Assembly (NCBI RefSeq): GCF_004127445.1
Contig: NZ_QEXM01000038.1
Coordinates: forward strand, 248,001 to 312,000
Length of the DNA stretch: 64,000 nucleotides
Source: Streptomyces alfalfae
GTDB taxonomy: Bacteria; Actinomycetota; Actinomycetes; Streptomycetales; Streptomycetaceae
Direction: 5' to 3'
Part shown: positions 7,903 through 16,685 of the stretch, one piece after another
How positions within the stretch are numbered: the first letter of the stretch is position 1
Layout of the letters: the number at the start of each line of letters is the position of its first letter
Translations under genes and position numbers: made by a program
The notes under the pieces: model-generated
Told to the model about the DNA's origin: nothing
Database searches by the model: none
What the model saw: only the letters and a program-made list of their open reading frames with translations

Positions 7903-8035
7903 CGTCGCCTGCGAGGTGAGCTGTCGGGTTCGGACGGGAGATGTCCGGCCGCACTGGGCATGCGACTTCACCCCGAGCCGTTCCGGAATCCGGACCGGCG
8001 GCTTACCTGGGTCCCCCGCTCCTGCCGTGAGTGAG
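7903..8035 (-). promoter_or_regulatory. c-di-AMP riboswitch (ydaO-yuaA type)
   Basis: Read on the minus strand, the leader of the LysM-transglycosylase gene has the conserved ydaO blocks in order: CAGGAGCGGGGGACCCAGG, GGGGTGAAGTCGCAT, CATCTCCCGTCCGAACCCG and ACAGCTCACCTCGCAGGCG. The final block ends 15 bases before the start codon. In actinomycetes this element switches off cell-wall hydrolase genes when c-di-AMP binds. A further 11-bp hairpin lies upstream (arms 8077-8087 and 8115-8125). Boundaries are approximate. Confidence 0.85.
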
Positions 8036-8780
8036 TGAGTGGATGGGAAGGTTTCCGGACAGCGGCAGGATTCGGCGTTCCGTCCGGATTGACGGTGACG
8101 TTAGGCGAGAAACGCCGGACGGAACAAGTCTCGAATTCACTCGGAGAAAGCCCGAGGTCCGTTTCTGATGATCAGAAACCAGGCCCCTTCTTGATCGATA
8201 AACCCAACTTTCTTTGCCTGTAACGGAAAGTGCGCTCCGGGGGGCGGGACGGCGCGTTTACCGGCGTGACCCATTTCACGGAACGGGGTGCCTGAGCGGG
8301 CGAGGCCCTGGGTGAGAGCGAAGGTGTCATAAAGGGGCAGCAGTTCTCATTCGGCGTGATGGATGCGAATGTGGTCATTGGACTTTGAAACGGGACGTAT
8401 CGCACCAGGCGCTTATCCAAGCAAATAGGGCATAGCGACATAAATGTCGGCCGAGAGGTGCCTGGAGGTGCTCTCCGTGGGCACCGGGCACGCGGCTCGG
8501 GGCCGTCGGGGCTACCGCTGGAGTCGTGGGGTGGTGGCAGCGGGGGCGGCGTTCGTCGGCTGTCCCGACCTCCAGCCTTTGGCTCCGGCTTCCGGGGGCG
8601 GAATGCCGACCGAGCGAACTTCGCGGCGTGCGCGCCCAGTTGAGGCCGTCGTGCGTCACCGCGTAGGGCCGTCTTGAATTCCGACAGGGCGTCAATCGGT
8701 TCTCCGGTGCCGCTGACCGGCCTGGCCCCGCTTTCACGGGAGGGAATTCCTCGGTCATGAGCTGGTCGGTGGAAATGCAA
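8036..8780. other. long gene-poor leader and intergenic region
   Basis: About 745 bases with no gene I can support. It contains, from left to right, an 11-bp hairpin (GTTCCGTCCGG 8077-8087 with CCGGACGGAAC 8115-8125), an 8-bp inverted repeat GTTTCTGA/TCAGAAAC with a 3-base centre (8161-8179), and AT-richer tracts near 8200 and 8340-8450 likely to hold the promoter of the riboswitch-controlled gene. Open frames at 8172-8813 and 8375-8758 on the minus strand have no ribosome binding sites or recognisable protein features. Confidence 0.4.
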
Positions 8781-8781
8781 A

Positions 8782-8810
8782 ACGGCCCGTCGACTCGGTC
8801 GACGGGCCGT
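8782..8810 (-). terminator. intrinsic terminator of the small secreted protein gene
   Basis: A perfect 13-bp stem (8782-8794 with 8798-8810) and a TCG loop, followed on the minus strand by GTTTTGC. It begins 12 bases after the stop codon of the gene at 8822-9205. Confidence 0.85.
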
Positions 8811-8821
8811 CACGTTTCATT

Positions 8822-9205
8822 TCACCAGCGGCAGGGGGTGCCGTCGTCCACGCGCCACGAAAGGTCCGTGACGGTCATCGGCATGGTGAAGTAGGTGCCC
8901 TGGCCCCTGCTGACGCATGCCGTGTACGAGGCGCCCTGCCCCTCGTCCTTGGCCAAGGAGTACGTCATCGTCATGTCGCGGGAGGTGTTGTTGTAAAAGA
9001 TGTGTCCGCGAGCGCTTCCGGACCACTCGCCCTCGGTCGCCACCGACGGAGGCATGTCGGTGTCGCCATACCAGTACTCGGGCCAGACGCAGAACGTGCC
9101 TGTGGCGCAGTTGCCGGCAGACCACGCCGATGCGCTGGGCGCGGACGCCATGACACCGAGGAAGGCCGCGGGTATCGCGGCGAGGGTGATGGCTCTCAAA
9201 CGCAT
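8822..9205 (-). CDS. small secreted protein, peptidase-inhibitor I36-like
   Basis: 127 residues from ATG at 9205 (GGAATGGAGTG ribosome binding site). A signal peptide covers residues 1-27, ending in APSASA. The mature protein starts with NCATGTFCVWPEYWYGD, which resembles the 'C-x-x-G-x-x-C-x-(W/F)' opening of actinobacterial peptidase inhibitor family I36 proteins, then GEWSGSARGHIFYNNTSRDM and two more Cys (TACVS, TPCRW). Family I36 members inhibit extracellular metalloproteases; inhibition here is inferred only from this weak pattern. Monocistronic with a strong terminator. Confidence 0.6.
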   Translation of the reverse strand: MRLRAITLAAIPAAFLGVMASAPSASAWSAGNCATGTFCVWPEYWYGDTDMPPSVATEGEWSGSARGHIFYNNTSRDMTMTYSLAKDEGQGASYTACVSRGQGTYFTMPMTVTDLSWRVDDGTPCRW

Positions 9206-9324
9206 GGAACACTCCATTCCTGAGACGGCGGACCGACGTTATCGGCGGAGATGTTGAAAGGTCAAGCGTCGGGTTCCGGATGAGACGAGGCCGCCGTGCG
9301 GAGTGAACTGCCGGTGAACAGCGG

Positions 9325-9900
9325 TCAGTTGTGCGCGCCTGCCGCGTGCCACTGCTCCCTGGTGATCTCGTACCGTACGCCTCCGAGCTCGGAGCCCTCG
9401 ATCGCTGCCATGTCAGGGGGAGTGGGGATGGTGGCCGCGAGCCGCATGTCGAGCTTCTCCATGACGTTGCGCGAACCGCGGTTCACCGACATCGTCTCGG
9501 CCCAGACCACGCGCACGCCGAGCCGTGTGAACGCCTTGCCGAGCAAGGCCCGTGAGCCCTCGGTGGCATAACCCTTGCCCCAGACCGGCCGCCGCAGGCG
9601 GTAGCCCAGTTCGACCTCGTCCAGCGGGCCGTCCGGCTCGGGGCGCAGGAGGAACCAGCCGATGAACGCGCCGCCGTCCTTCTCGTGCGCGGCGAACAGC
9701 CCGAGGTCGCCGCTCCACTTCTCGTAGCCGGCGAGGATGGTCGGCAGTTGGCGCTCGCGGACGACCTCCGGCGCGGTCGGATCACCGCCGCTCAGGTAGC
9801 GCATCACCGCCGGATCGCTGTCCAGCTCGATCAGCAGCTCCGCGTCATCGGCCGTGAAGTGGCGCAGGGCCAGGCGCTCGGTCTCCAGGTAGGTGTCCAC
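9325..9900 (-). CDS. GNAT family N-acetyltransferase (RimJ/RimL type)
   Basis: 191 residues with a GTG start at 9900, chosen because LETERLALRHFTADDAELLIELDSD is the standard opening of RimJ/RimL-type GNATs; the longer frame adds an unrelated stretch. Acetyl-CoA binding motif A is visible as LGYRLRRPVWGKGYATEGSRALL (R/Q-x-x-G-x-G/A form WGKGYA), followed by VVWAETMSVNRGSRNVMEKLDMR with the usual N-x-x-S/R-x-x-V-x-x-K pattern. It would acetylate an amino group of a protein N-terminus or small molecule in the cytoplasm. Stand-alone gene, divergent from the ABC importer. Confidence 0.85.
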   Translation of the reverse strand: MDTYLETERLALRHFTADDAELLIELDSDPAVMRYLSGGDPTAPEVVRERQLPTILAGYEKWSGDLGLFAAHEKDGGAFIGWFLLRPEPDGPLDEVELGYRLRRPVWGKGYATEGSRALLGKAFTRLGVRVVWAETMSVNRGSRNVMEKLDMRLAATIPTPPDMAAIEGSELGGVRYEITREQWHAAGAHN

Positions 9901-10121
9901 GAGCCGATCATGCCTGAAGCAGGTCGGGCGGACCGCATGGTCTTCCTCGGACGGGAGGCCGGACGGTTGGCCGCCCGGTTCGTGATCGGTGGGACCCGAA
10001 CCCCGAACTGCTCGGAACTCGACGCGCATCCGGGGCGACTACTGCATTGCCGGGCACTTCCGCGTAGCCACCGCCGGCTCCACCCATCCGTCCCTCCCCA
10101 CCCCGAAAGGTACGTGAAACG

Positions 10122-11153
10122 GTGCGTCCCCGACCCGCTGTCGCCGTGCTCGCCGCAGCCATCCTCGTCCTCCTCGGCGGGCTTTCCGGTTGCGCCTCCT
10201 CCTCATCGACGTCCTCCGCATCCGCCTCGGACCGGCCGGGGGAGGCGGGCGGCGGTTCCACGGGAGACGGCGCCTCGGCGACCTGTCCCGCCACGGCCGA
10301 TCTCACCGAAGCCCCGAAGCGCGTGGTCACCCTGGACGCGGGAGCCGCGGCGTTCCTGATCGCGCTCGGCCTCGGGGACCGGATCGTGGGGACGGCCGCG
10401 CCCGAGTTCAAGGACGACTTCTCCGGCGCGATGCGGAAGAAGCTCGACGCCCTGCCCGTGCTGAGCGACAAGGTGGCCAACAAGGAGTCGGTGATCGCGG
10501 CCAGGCCCGATCTGGTGACCGGCATCTCCCGGTACGAGCTCGGCGCCTTCGACGGCACCCCGACGGAGAAGCAGCTCAAGGAGAACGGCATCGCGGCGAT
10601 GGTCGCCTGTGACACGGCCGAGGGCCTGTCCACGAACATCGACGCCACCTACCGCTACATCACCCGCCTCGCCGAGGTCTTCCGCGTACAGGCCAAGGGC
10701 AAGGCGCTCATCGTCGACATGAAGCGGGAGGTCACGGCGCTGACGGCGTCGGCGCGGAAAGGGGCGGACGCCGTTCCGGTGCTGAGCCTGTCAGCGGCGC
10801 CGGCCGGCGGAACGGGCATCAACACCAGCGGAGGGTCCAGCCACGCGAACGGCGTCATCACACTGGCCGGCGGACGGAACGTCGCCGCCTCGACGCTCGG
10901 CGACTTCGCCACGCTGTCGGCCGAGGAGGCGACCAGGAGCAACCCGAAGGTCATCCTCGCCGTGACCGGGTTCTCCCGGCAGTCCGGCCGCCAACTCATC
11001 GACGCGATCAAGTCCAGCCCGCTGCTCGCGGACACGGACGCGGTCAAGGACGGCCGCGTGGTCGCCATTCCGCAGAGCATCCTTCTGTCGCCGAGCGTGC
11101 TCGGCGTCCGAGCGGTGCGCACCGTGGCCGAGGCCGTCGAGGACGCCTCATGA
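10122..11153 (+). CDS. ABC transporter substrate-binding lipoprotein (iron-siderophore / cobalamin family)
   Basis: 343 residues from GTG at 10122. A lipoprotein signal ends in LLGGLSGC with Cys24, followed by a Ser/Gly linker. The TroA/FecB-like fold is visible in PKRVVTLDAGAAAFLIALGLGDRIVGTAAP and SVIAARPDLVTGISRYE, the family pattern for binding proteins of ferric siderophores, heme or vitamin B12. It delivers substrate to the FecCD permease encoded next, whose start overlaps this stop by 4 bases. No siderophore biosynthesis genes are nearby, so it may import a foreign chelate. Confidence 0.88.
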   Translation: MRPRPAVAVLAAAILVLLGGLSGCASSSSTSSASASDRPGEAGGGSTGDGASATCPATADLTEAPKRVVTLDAGAAAFLIALGLGDRIVGTAAPEFKDDFSGAMRKKLDALPVLSDKVANKESVIAARPDLVTGISRYELGAFDGTPTEKQLKENGIAAMVACDTAEGLSTNIDATYRYITRLAEVFRVQAKGKALIVDMKREVTALTASARKGADAVPVLSLSAAPAGGTGINTSGGSSHANGVITLAGGRNVAASTLGDFATLSAEEATRSNPKVILAVTGFSRQSGRQLIDAIKSSPLLADTDAVKDGRVVAIPQSILLSPSVLGVRAVRTVAEAVEDAS

Positions 11154-12328
11154 CCGGGCAGGACCGACGGGCGGACCTACGCGGAGCAGGTGCGCGCGCG
11201 TCCGACGCGACGCCGCCGCTCCTGCTGGAGCACCCCGCCGAACTCCCCGACGCCGACCCGCCCGCACCACCCGCCGCCCGGCCGGAGACCCGGCGCCGCG
11301 CCTCGGGCCTGCTCGGAAACGTGCCGACCGCCGTGGTGGTCATCGCGCTGCTGGCCGTCATCGCGGTGACGGCGGTGCTCGCGGTCGGTGTCGGCGCCGT
11401 CGTCATCCCCCCGGACCAGGTCCTCTCGGCCGTCGGACGCGGAATCGACGGCGCGGCCACCACCGGGGACGACTTCATCATCTGGCAGCTGCGCGTGCCG
11501 CGCGTCCTCGAAGCCCTTCTGGTGGGCGCGGGCCTCGCGGTGGCGGGAGTGCTCGTACAGGTACTGGTGGGCAATCCGATCGCCGATCCGTTCACCCTGG
11601 GGCTGTCCTCGGGAGCGTCGCTCGGCGCCGTCACCGTCATCACCACGCTCGGCATCGGCGCCGCGGCGGGCCTGACGCTGCCCCTCGGCGCCTTCACCGG
11701 CGCCGCCGCGGCCGGCACGGTGGTGTTCCTGTGCGCGACCTCCCTGGCCGGCCTCTCCGCCTCCCGGCTCGTGATGGTGGGCATCGCGGTCGGCCATCTG
11801 CTCTCCGGCATCACCTCCTTCCTCATCCTGCGCACCGGCGACGGCGAGGCCACCCAGCAGGTCATGTACTGGCTGCTCGGCAGCCTGTCCGGCGCGAACT
11901 GGGAACTCCTGCGCATCGCCACCGTGCCCGTCGCCGCCACGCTCGCGACGCTGCCGTTCCTCGTACGCCGCCTCGACCTGCTCGCGCTCGGCGACACCAC
12001 GGCGGCGGCGCTCGGCATCCACCCGGGCCGTACCCGCGTCGGGGTCTTCATGGTGGCCGCCGTGCTCACGGGCACCGTGGTCGCGATCTCCGGCACCATC
12101 GGCTTCGTCGGACTCGTCGTTCCCAACCTCGCCCGCATGCTGGTGGGCGGGCTGCACCGCAGAATCCTGCCCGTCGCGCTGCTCCTCGGCGCCCTGTTGA
12201 TGCTGCTCGCCGACACCGGGGCCCGCATGCTGCTCTCTCCCACCGAGCTTCCGGTGGGCATCTTGACGGCCGTGATCGGCGTGCCGGCGTTCGTCCTCGT
12301 GGTGCGCCGTGCGGGGAGGGCCCGATGA
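11150..12328 (+). CDS. FecCD-family ABC importer permease
   Basis: 392 residues; the ATG lies in an ATGA overlap with the upstream lipoprotein gene. After a ~45-residue cytoplasmic N-terminal extension rich in Ala/Asp/Pro there are many membrane segments. Family marks are WQLRVPRVLEALLVGAGLAVAG, DPFTLGLSSGASLGA, and the ATPase-coupling stretch GFVGLVVPNLARMLVGG. It forms the membrane channel for ferric-siderophore, heme or cobalamin uptake. Translationally coupled to both neighbours. Confidence 0.92.
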   Translation: MTGQDRRADLRGAGARASDATPPLLLEHPAELPDADPPAPPAARPETRRRASGLLGNVPTAVVVIALLAVIAVTAVLAVGVGAVVIPPDQVLSAVGRGIDGAATTGDDFIIWQLRVPRVLEALLVGAGLAVAGVLVQVLVGNPIADPFTLGLSSGASLGAVTVITTLGIGAAAGLTLPLGAFTGAAAAGTVVFLCATSLAGLSASRLVMVGIAVGHLLSGITSFLILRTGDGEATQQVMYWLLGSLSGANWELLRIATVPVAATLATLPFLVRRLDLLALGDTTAAALGIHPGRTRVGVFMVAAVLTGTVVAISGTIGFVGLVVPNLARMLVGGLHRRILPVALLLGALLMLLADTGARMLLSPTELPVGILTAVIGVPAFVLVVRRAGRAR

Positions 12329-13119
12329 CCGGCATCAGCGCTGTGACCGCCATGACCATCCGCGGCCTCACCGTCCAGCTGGGCCGGGCCCCGGTGCTGC
12401 ACGGGATCGACGCCGACATCCCCGCCGGAGGGCTCACCGCGCTCGTGGGCCCCAACGGCAGCGGAAAGTCCACACTGCTCGGCTCCTTCACCGGCGCCGC
12501 GGCCCGCCGCACCGGACAGGTGCTCATCGGCGACGACGACGTCCTGCGGATGCGGCCGCGTGAACGCGCCCGCCGTATCGGCGTGCTCCCCCAGGAGGCC
12601 GACCTCGCGCCGGAACTCACCGCTGCCGAACTGGTGGAACTGGGCCTCACCGCGACCAGGCGCCGGCGGTGGGCGCAGGACGCGGGCCGGGAGACCCGAG
12701 CCACCGTCGACCGCGCGCTGCACCGCGCCGGGGCCCTGCCGCTGGCCGAACGCATGGTGCACACCCTGTCGGGCGGCGAACGCCAACGGGTGCTGCTGGC
12801 CCGTGCGCTGGTCGCCGACCCCGAGATCCTCGTGCTGGACGAGCCGACGAACCACCTGGACCTCGCCCACCAATTCGACGTACTCGACCTCGCGACCAGC
12901 GGCGACCACACGGTCATCGCAGCGCTGCACTCCCTGGACCTCGCCCTGCAGTACGCCCGGCACGTCATCGTGCTCCGCGACGGCAGGGTGGCGGCCGCGG
13001 GGCGGCCCGACCAGGTGCTGTCCGAGCGCCTGGCGCGGGAGGTGTTCCGGGTCGACGGACGGGTCGTCGCGGGGCGGCCGGATGCCCGTGACCATTTCCT
13101 CGTCTCGCCGCTGCGCTGA
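12325..13119 (+). CDS. ABC importer ATP-binding protein (FecE/FhuC-like)
   Basis: 264 residues; ATG at 12325 in an ATGA overlap with the permease. Walker A is GPNGSGKST, Q-loop LPQEA, signature LSGGERQR, Walker B EILVLDEPTNHLD, H-loop ALHSLD. These are the standard motifs of the siderophore/B12 importer ATPases. It powers the importer formed with the two preceding genes. The frame is open for 590 bases upstream inside the permease gene, but only the start at 12325 yields the normal family N-terminus. Confidence 0.93.
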   Translation: MTGISAVTAMTIRGLTVQLGRAPVLHGIDADIPAGGLTALVGPNGSGKSTLLGSFTGAAARRTGQVLIGDDDVLRMRPRERARRIGVLPQEADLAPELTAAELVELGLTATRRRRWAQDAGRETRATVDRALHRAGALPLAERMVHTLSGGERQRVLLARALVADPEILVLDEPTNHLDLAHQFDVLDLATSGDHTVIAALHSLDLALQYARHVIVLRDGRVAAAGRPDQVLSERLAREVFRVDGRVVAGRPDARDHFLVSPLR

Positions 13120-13170
13120 CAGGAGTCCGACCCGTTACGGCGCCGGGGCGGCGTCGTTGCTCCGGATGAC

Positions 13171-13791
13171 ATGAGCAGCGCCATTGACGACGTGAACAGC
13201 GCCCTACTCGTGATGGACGTCCAGCGGGCCATCGTGGACGTCGTCGACGACGGCTCCGGATACCTGCCGCGCCTGCGCGCGGCGATCGACGGGGCCCGGT
13301 CGGCCGGCATCCCCGTGATCTACGTGGTCATCGCGCTGCGGCCGGGCTTCCCCGAAGTCGGCACGCGCAACAAGCCGCTCGCCGCGATCGCACGGGCCGG
13401 TCTCTACGTGGAGGGCGTCCCGGGCACCGAGATCCACCCCGAGGTCGCGCCCCTGCCGGGCGAGGTGGTGGTCACCAAGCGGCGGGCGAGCGCGTTCTCC
13501 GGCAGTGATCTCGACGTGGTGCTGCGGGCCCGCGGTGTCGAAAGCCTCGTACTCACCGGAATCGCCACCAGCGCCGTGGTGCTCTCCACCCTGTGCGGGG
13601 CGAACGACCGGGACTTCGGGCTGACCGTCCTCTCCGACGCCTGCCTGGACCCTGATCCAGAGGTGCACCGGGTCCTCGTGCAGCGGCTGTTCCCGCAGTG
13701 GGCGGACGTCGTCACCGTGGACGACTGGGTCAGGACCCTGCCGCATGCCCGACGGCACCGGGCGGCCACCGCGCCGCCGTCGACGAGCTGA
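13171..13791 (+). CDS. isochorismatase-fold cysteine-hydrolase family protein
   Basis: 206 residues from ATG at 13171. The fold marks are ALLVMDVQRAIVD (catalytic Asp region), EVVVTKRRASAFSGSDLD (catalytic Lys region) and ESLVLTGIATSAVVLSTL. In nicotinamidase-type enzymes the last block carries the nucleophile Cys (G-x-A-T-x-x-C-V); here that position is Val, as in a subgroup of isochorismatase-like proteins. It may therefore act on isochorismate-like enol ethers or be non-hydrolytic. It follows the ABC ATPase gene by 51 bp, so co-transcription is possible, and ends at a hairpin before rph. Confidence 0.8.
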   Translation: MSSAIDDVNSALLVMDVQRAIVDVVDDGSGYLPRLRAAIDGARSAGIPVIYVVIALRPGFPEVGTRNKPLAAIARAGLYVEGVPGTEIHPEVAPLPGEVVVTKRRASAFSGSDLDVVLRARGVESLVLTGIATSAVVLSTLCGANDRDFGLTVLSDACLDPDPEVHRVLVQRLFPQWADVVTVDDWVRTLPHARRHRAATAPPSTS

Positions 13792-13816
13792 CCGAGCGGG
13801 CGGCGGAAACAACAAA

Positions 13817-13844
13817 GGCAAGGAGATCGCTCGCTCTCCTTGCC
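13817..13844 (+). terminator. stem-loop after the isochorismatase-fold gene
   Basis: GGCAAGGAGA (13817-13826) pairs perfectly with TCTCCTTGCC (13835-13844) around an 8-base loop, 26 bases after the stop codon and before the rph control region. Confidence 0.7.
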
Positions 13845-13863
13845 GTACTCAACTTATAGCGCA

Positions 13864-13890
13864 CCGGGGGGCTTGCGGCAAGGCCCCCGG
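13864..13890 (+). promoter_or_regulatory. rifamycin-associated element (RAE) upstream of rph
   Basis: An inverted repeat with 13-base arms, CCGGGGGGCTTGC (13864-13876) and GCAAGGCCCCCGG (13878-13890), one mismatch and a 1-base centre. Its core GGGGCTTGC-G-GCAAG-GCCCC matches, as I recall it, the 19-bp element described upstream of rifamycin-inactivating genes in actinomycetes. It lies about 146 bp before the likely rph start, with AT-rich ACTTATAGC just upstream. Confidence 0.85.
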
Positions 13891-14036
13891 CATGGCGCAG
13901 AATCCTCGGCCGAGGCCACTACCTGCGGAGATGAGGGCACGACGTGAGTGTTGCCGACCCGGCTGGAAGCGCCGGTCATGTGACCGGCCAGGGCAGTTCA
14001 AGCACGATGGAGCACGGACGCGTCGGGAGCGTGGCA

Positions 14037-16658
14037 GTGAGCGAGCAGTACGTGGTGGGTCTCGGGGAGACGGACGACACGCAGATCGCGGTGGTCGGCG
14101 GCAAGGGCGCGCACCTGGGCGAGCTGTCGCGCGTGGAAGGCGTCCGGGTGCCGGCCGGATTCTGTGTGACCACGGAGGCCTTCCGGCGGGTCATGGCGGA
14201 CGCGCCGTCGGTCGACGAGCAACTGGAGCGGCTGTCGCGGCTGGACCCGGACGACCGGGACGCGATCCGCACCCTCAGCGCGGACATCCGCCGGACCGTC
14301 GAGGAGACCTCGGTGCCGGACGACCTCGCGGCGGCGATCACCGGTGCGCTCACACGGGCCGGTGACGAGGCCGCCTACGCCGTCCGTTCCAGCGCGACGG
14401 CGGAGGACCTGCCGACGGCCTCCTTCGCCGGCCAGCAGGACACGTACCTGAACGTCATCGGGCGGGCGGCGATCCTGCGGCACGTCAGCCGGTGCTGGGC
14501 GTCCCTCTTCACCGAGCGGGCGGTGACCTACCGTCAGCGCAACGGCATCGACCACCGCACGGTCGGCATGGCCGTGGTCGTGCAGCGGATGGTCGTCCCG
14601 CATGCCGCGGGCATCCTGTTCACGGCCGACCCCGTCACGGGTGACCGGAAGGCCGCCACCGTGGACGCCGGGTTCGGCCTCGGCGAGGCGCTGGTCTCCG
14701 GCCTGGTGAACCCGGACGTCTTCACGGTGCGGGGCGGCGAGATCGTCTCCCGGACGATCGCCGCCAAACAGCGTGCCTTGTACGCGCTGCCCGCGGGCGG
14801 CACGCGGGAGGTGACCCTCGACGCGGGGCGGCAGGAGCAGCCGGCGCTGACGGACGCACAGGTCGTGGAGCTGGTGCGGCTCGGGCGACGCATCGAGGCG
14901 CACTTCGGCAGCCCGCAGGACATCGAATGGTGCCTGGCCGAGGACGGCACCGGCTTCCAGATCGTGCAGAGCCGGCCCATCACGACGCTGTTCCCCGTCC
15001 CCGAGGCCGACGACGAGGAGAACCACGTCTACGTCTCCGTCGGCCACCAGCAGATGATGACCGACGCCATGAAGCCGCTGGGACTCTCCGTGTGGCAATC
15101 GACGGCCATGGTGCCGATGCACGCGGCGGGCGGCAGACTGTTCGTCGACATCACCCCGCGTCTCGCCGTCCCCGCCGACCGCGCCGCCCTCCTGGACGTC
15201 ATGGAGAAGGGCGATCCGCTGATCAGGGACGCCCTGGAGACCGTCCTCGACCGCGGTGACTTCGTCCCGTCGCTCCCGGCCCCGGACCCGAGCGGGACAC
15301 CGGCCGCCGACGCCCCCGCCGGCAGCGTCCCGCCCGCCCCCATCGCGAACGACCCCGCCATCGTCACCGGCCTGATCGAGCGCAGCCGGGCGTCCCTCGC
15401 CGCCCTGCGGCGCGACATCGGCACGAAGACCGGACCCGCGCTGTTCGACTACCTCCTGGAGGCCTTCGACGAGCACAAGCGGGTCCTCCGCGACCCGCTG
15501 AACATGCAGGCGATCATGGCGGGGATGGAGGCCACGTGGTGGCTCAACGACCACCTCCTCGAGTGGCTGGGGGAGAAGAACGCGGCCGACACCCTCACCC
15601 TGTCCGCCCCCGACAACATCACCTCGGAGATGGGCCTCGCCCTGCTCGACGTCGCCGACGCGATCCGCCCGCATCCGGAGGTCGTCGCCTTCCTGCAAGG
15701 CGTCCAGGACGAGGACTACCTCGACGAACTGACCAAGCTCCCCGGCGGGACCGTGGCGCGTGACGCCATCGAGGCCTACCTCGACCAGTACGGCATGCGC
15801 TGCGTCGGCGAGATCGACATCACCAGGCCGCGCTGGAGCGAGCGCCCCACCGCGCTCGTGCCCGTGATCCTCGACAACATCAGGAACTTCGGTCCCGGCG
15901 CCGCCGCGCGCCGCTTCGAGCAGGGGCGGCAGGAAGCCGCGAAGAAGGAACAGGAGGTGCTGTCGCGCCTGCGGGACCTGCCGGACGGCGAGCGCAAGGC
16001 CGACGAGACCCAGTGGATGATCGAGCGGGTCCGCACCTTCATCGGGTACCGCGAGTACCCGAAGTACAACATCGTCTGCCGCTCCTTCGTCTACAAGCAG
16101 GCCCTGCTGGCCGAGGCCGAGCGCCTCGTGCACGCCGGTGTGCTCGCCGAGAGGGAGGACATCTACTACCTCACCTTCCCCGAACTCCACGAGGTCGTCC
16201 GCTCGCGGCGGGCGGACGGACGGCTCATCCAGGAGCGCAAGGAGGCCTTTCGCACGTACGAGGCGCTGACCCCGCCCCGGGTGCTCACCTCCGACGGGGA
16301 GGCCCTCTCGGGGTCGTACCGGCGCGAGGGCGTGCCGGACGGCGCGCTGGTCGGGCTCGCGGTCTCCGCGGGAACCGTCGAGGGACGCGCCCGCGTCATC
16401 CACGACATGGCGGAGGCCGACCTGGAGCCGGGCGACATCCTGGTCACGGCCTTCACGGACCCCAGCTGGTCACCCCTGTTCGTGGCGGTCAAGGGCCTGG
16501 TGACGGAGGTGGGCGGCCTGATGACCCATGGCGCGGTGATCGCCAGGGAGTACGGTCTGCCGGCCGTGGTGGGCGTCGACCAGGCCACTCGCCGCATCCA
16601 GGACGGGCAGCGCATCCGGGTGCACGGATCGGACGGGTACGTCGAGATCCTGTCGTGA
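14037..16658 (+). CDS. rph: rifamycin-inactivating phosphotransferase (rifampin dikinase)
   Basis: 873 residues from GTG at 14037 (a GTG at 13944 in frame would add 31 residues). The domains follow the rifampin phosphotransferase order: N-terminal ATP-grasp region (VVGGKGAHLGELSRVEGVRV...; AVRSSATAEDLPTASFAGQQDTYLN is the PPDK/PEP-synthase-type block), a central rifampin-binding region of mostly helices, and a C-terminal swivelling His domain (TEVGGLMTHGAVIAREYGLP, His about 831). The enzyme phosphorylates the ansa hydroxyl of rifamycins using ATP, giving AMP and phosphate, and so inactivates them. The rifamycin-associated element upstream supports both the identity and inducible control. The domain order and this element make it Rph rather than a PEP synthase. 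Confidence 0.93.
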   Translation: MSEQYVVGLGETDDTQIAVVGGKGAHLGELSRVEGVRVPAGFCVTTEAFRRVMADAPSVDEQLERLSRLDPDDRDAIRTLSADIRRTVEETSVPDDLAAAITGALTRAGDEAAYAVRSSATAEDLPTASFAGQQDTYLNVIGRAAILRHVSRCWASLFTERAVTYRQRNGIDHRTVGMAVVVQRMVVPHAAGILFTADPVTGDRKAATVDAGFGLGEALVSGLVNPDVFTVRGGEIVSRTIAAKQRALYALPAGGTREVTLDAGRQEQPALTDAQVVELVRLGRRIEAHFGSPQDIEWCLAEDGTGFQIVQSRPITTLFPVPEADDEENHVYVSVGHQQMMTDAMKPLGLSVWQSTAMVPMHAAGGRLFVDITPRLAVPADRAALLDVMEKGDPLIRDALETVLDRGDFVPSLPAPDPSGTPAADAPAGSVPPAPIANDPAIVTGLIERSRASLAALRRDIGTKTGPALFDYLLEAFDEHKRVLRDPLNMQAIMAGMEATWWLNDHLLEWLGEKNAADTLTLSAPDNITSEMGLALLDVADAIRPHPEVVAFLQGVQDEDYLDELTKLPGGTVARDAIEAYLDQYGMRCVGEIDITRPRWSERPTALVPVILDNIRNFGPGAAARRFEQGRQEAAKKEQEVLSRLRDLPDGERKADETQWMIERVRTFIGYREYPKYNIVCRSFVYKQALLAEAERLVHAGVLAEREDIYYLTFPELHEVVRSRRADGRLIQERKEAFRTYEALTPPRVLTSDGEALSGSYRREGVPDGALVGLAVSAGTVEGRARVIHDMAEADLEPGDILVTAFTDPSWSPLFVAVKGLVTEVGGLMTHGAVIAREYGLPAVVGVDQATRRIQDGQRIRVHGSDGYVEILS

Positions 16659-16685
16659 CGCGGTTCCTGCCGCGGAGCGGCGGAT

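Noticed and set aside
8172..8813. 213-codon minus-strand frame in the gene-poor region
   Set aside because: Low-complexity translation, no ribosome binding site, and it runs across the terminator of the secreted-protein gene.
11044..13095. 683-codon minus-strand frame over the ABC importer
   Set aside because: Shadow of three well-supported plus-strand genes with overlapping stop/start codons.
13998..16403. 801-codon minus-strand frame over rph
   Set aside because: Antisense to a gene with complete catalytic motifs and a known regulatory element.
14037..16658. PEP synthase for the gene at 14037
   Set aside because: The opening, the domain order, the length and the rifamycin-associated element all point to rifamycin phosphotransferase.
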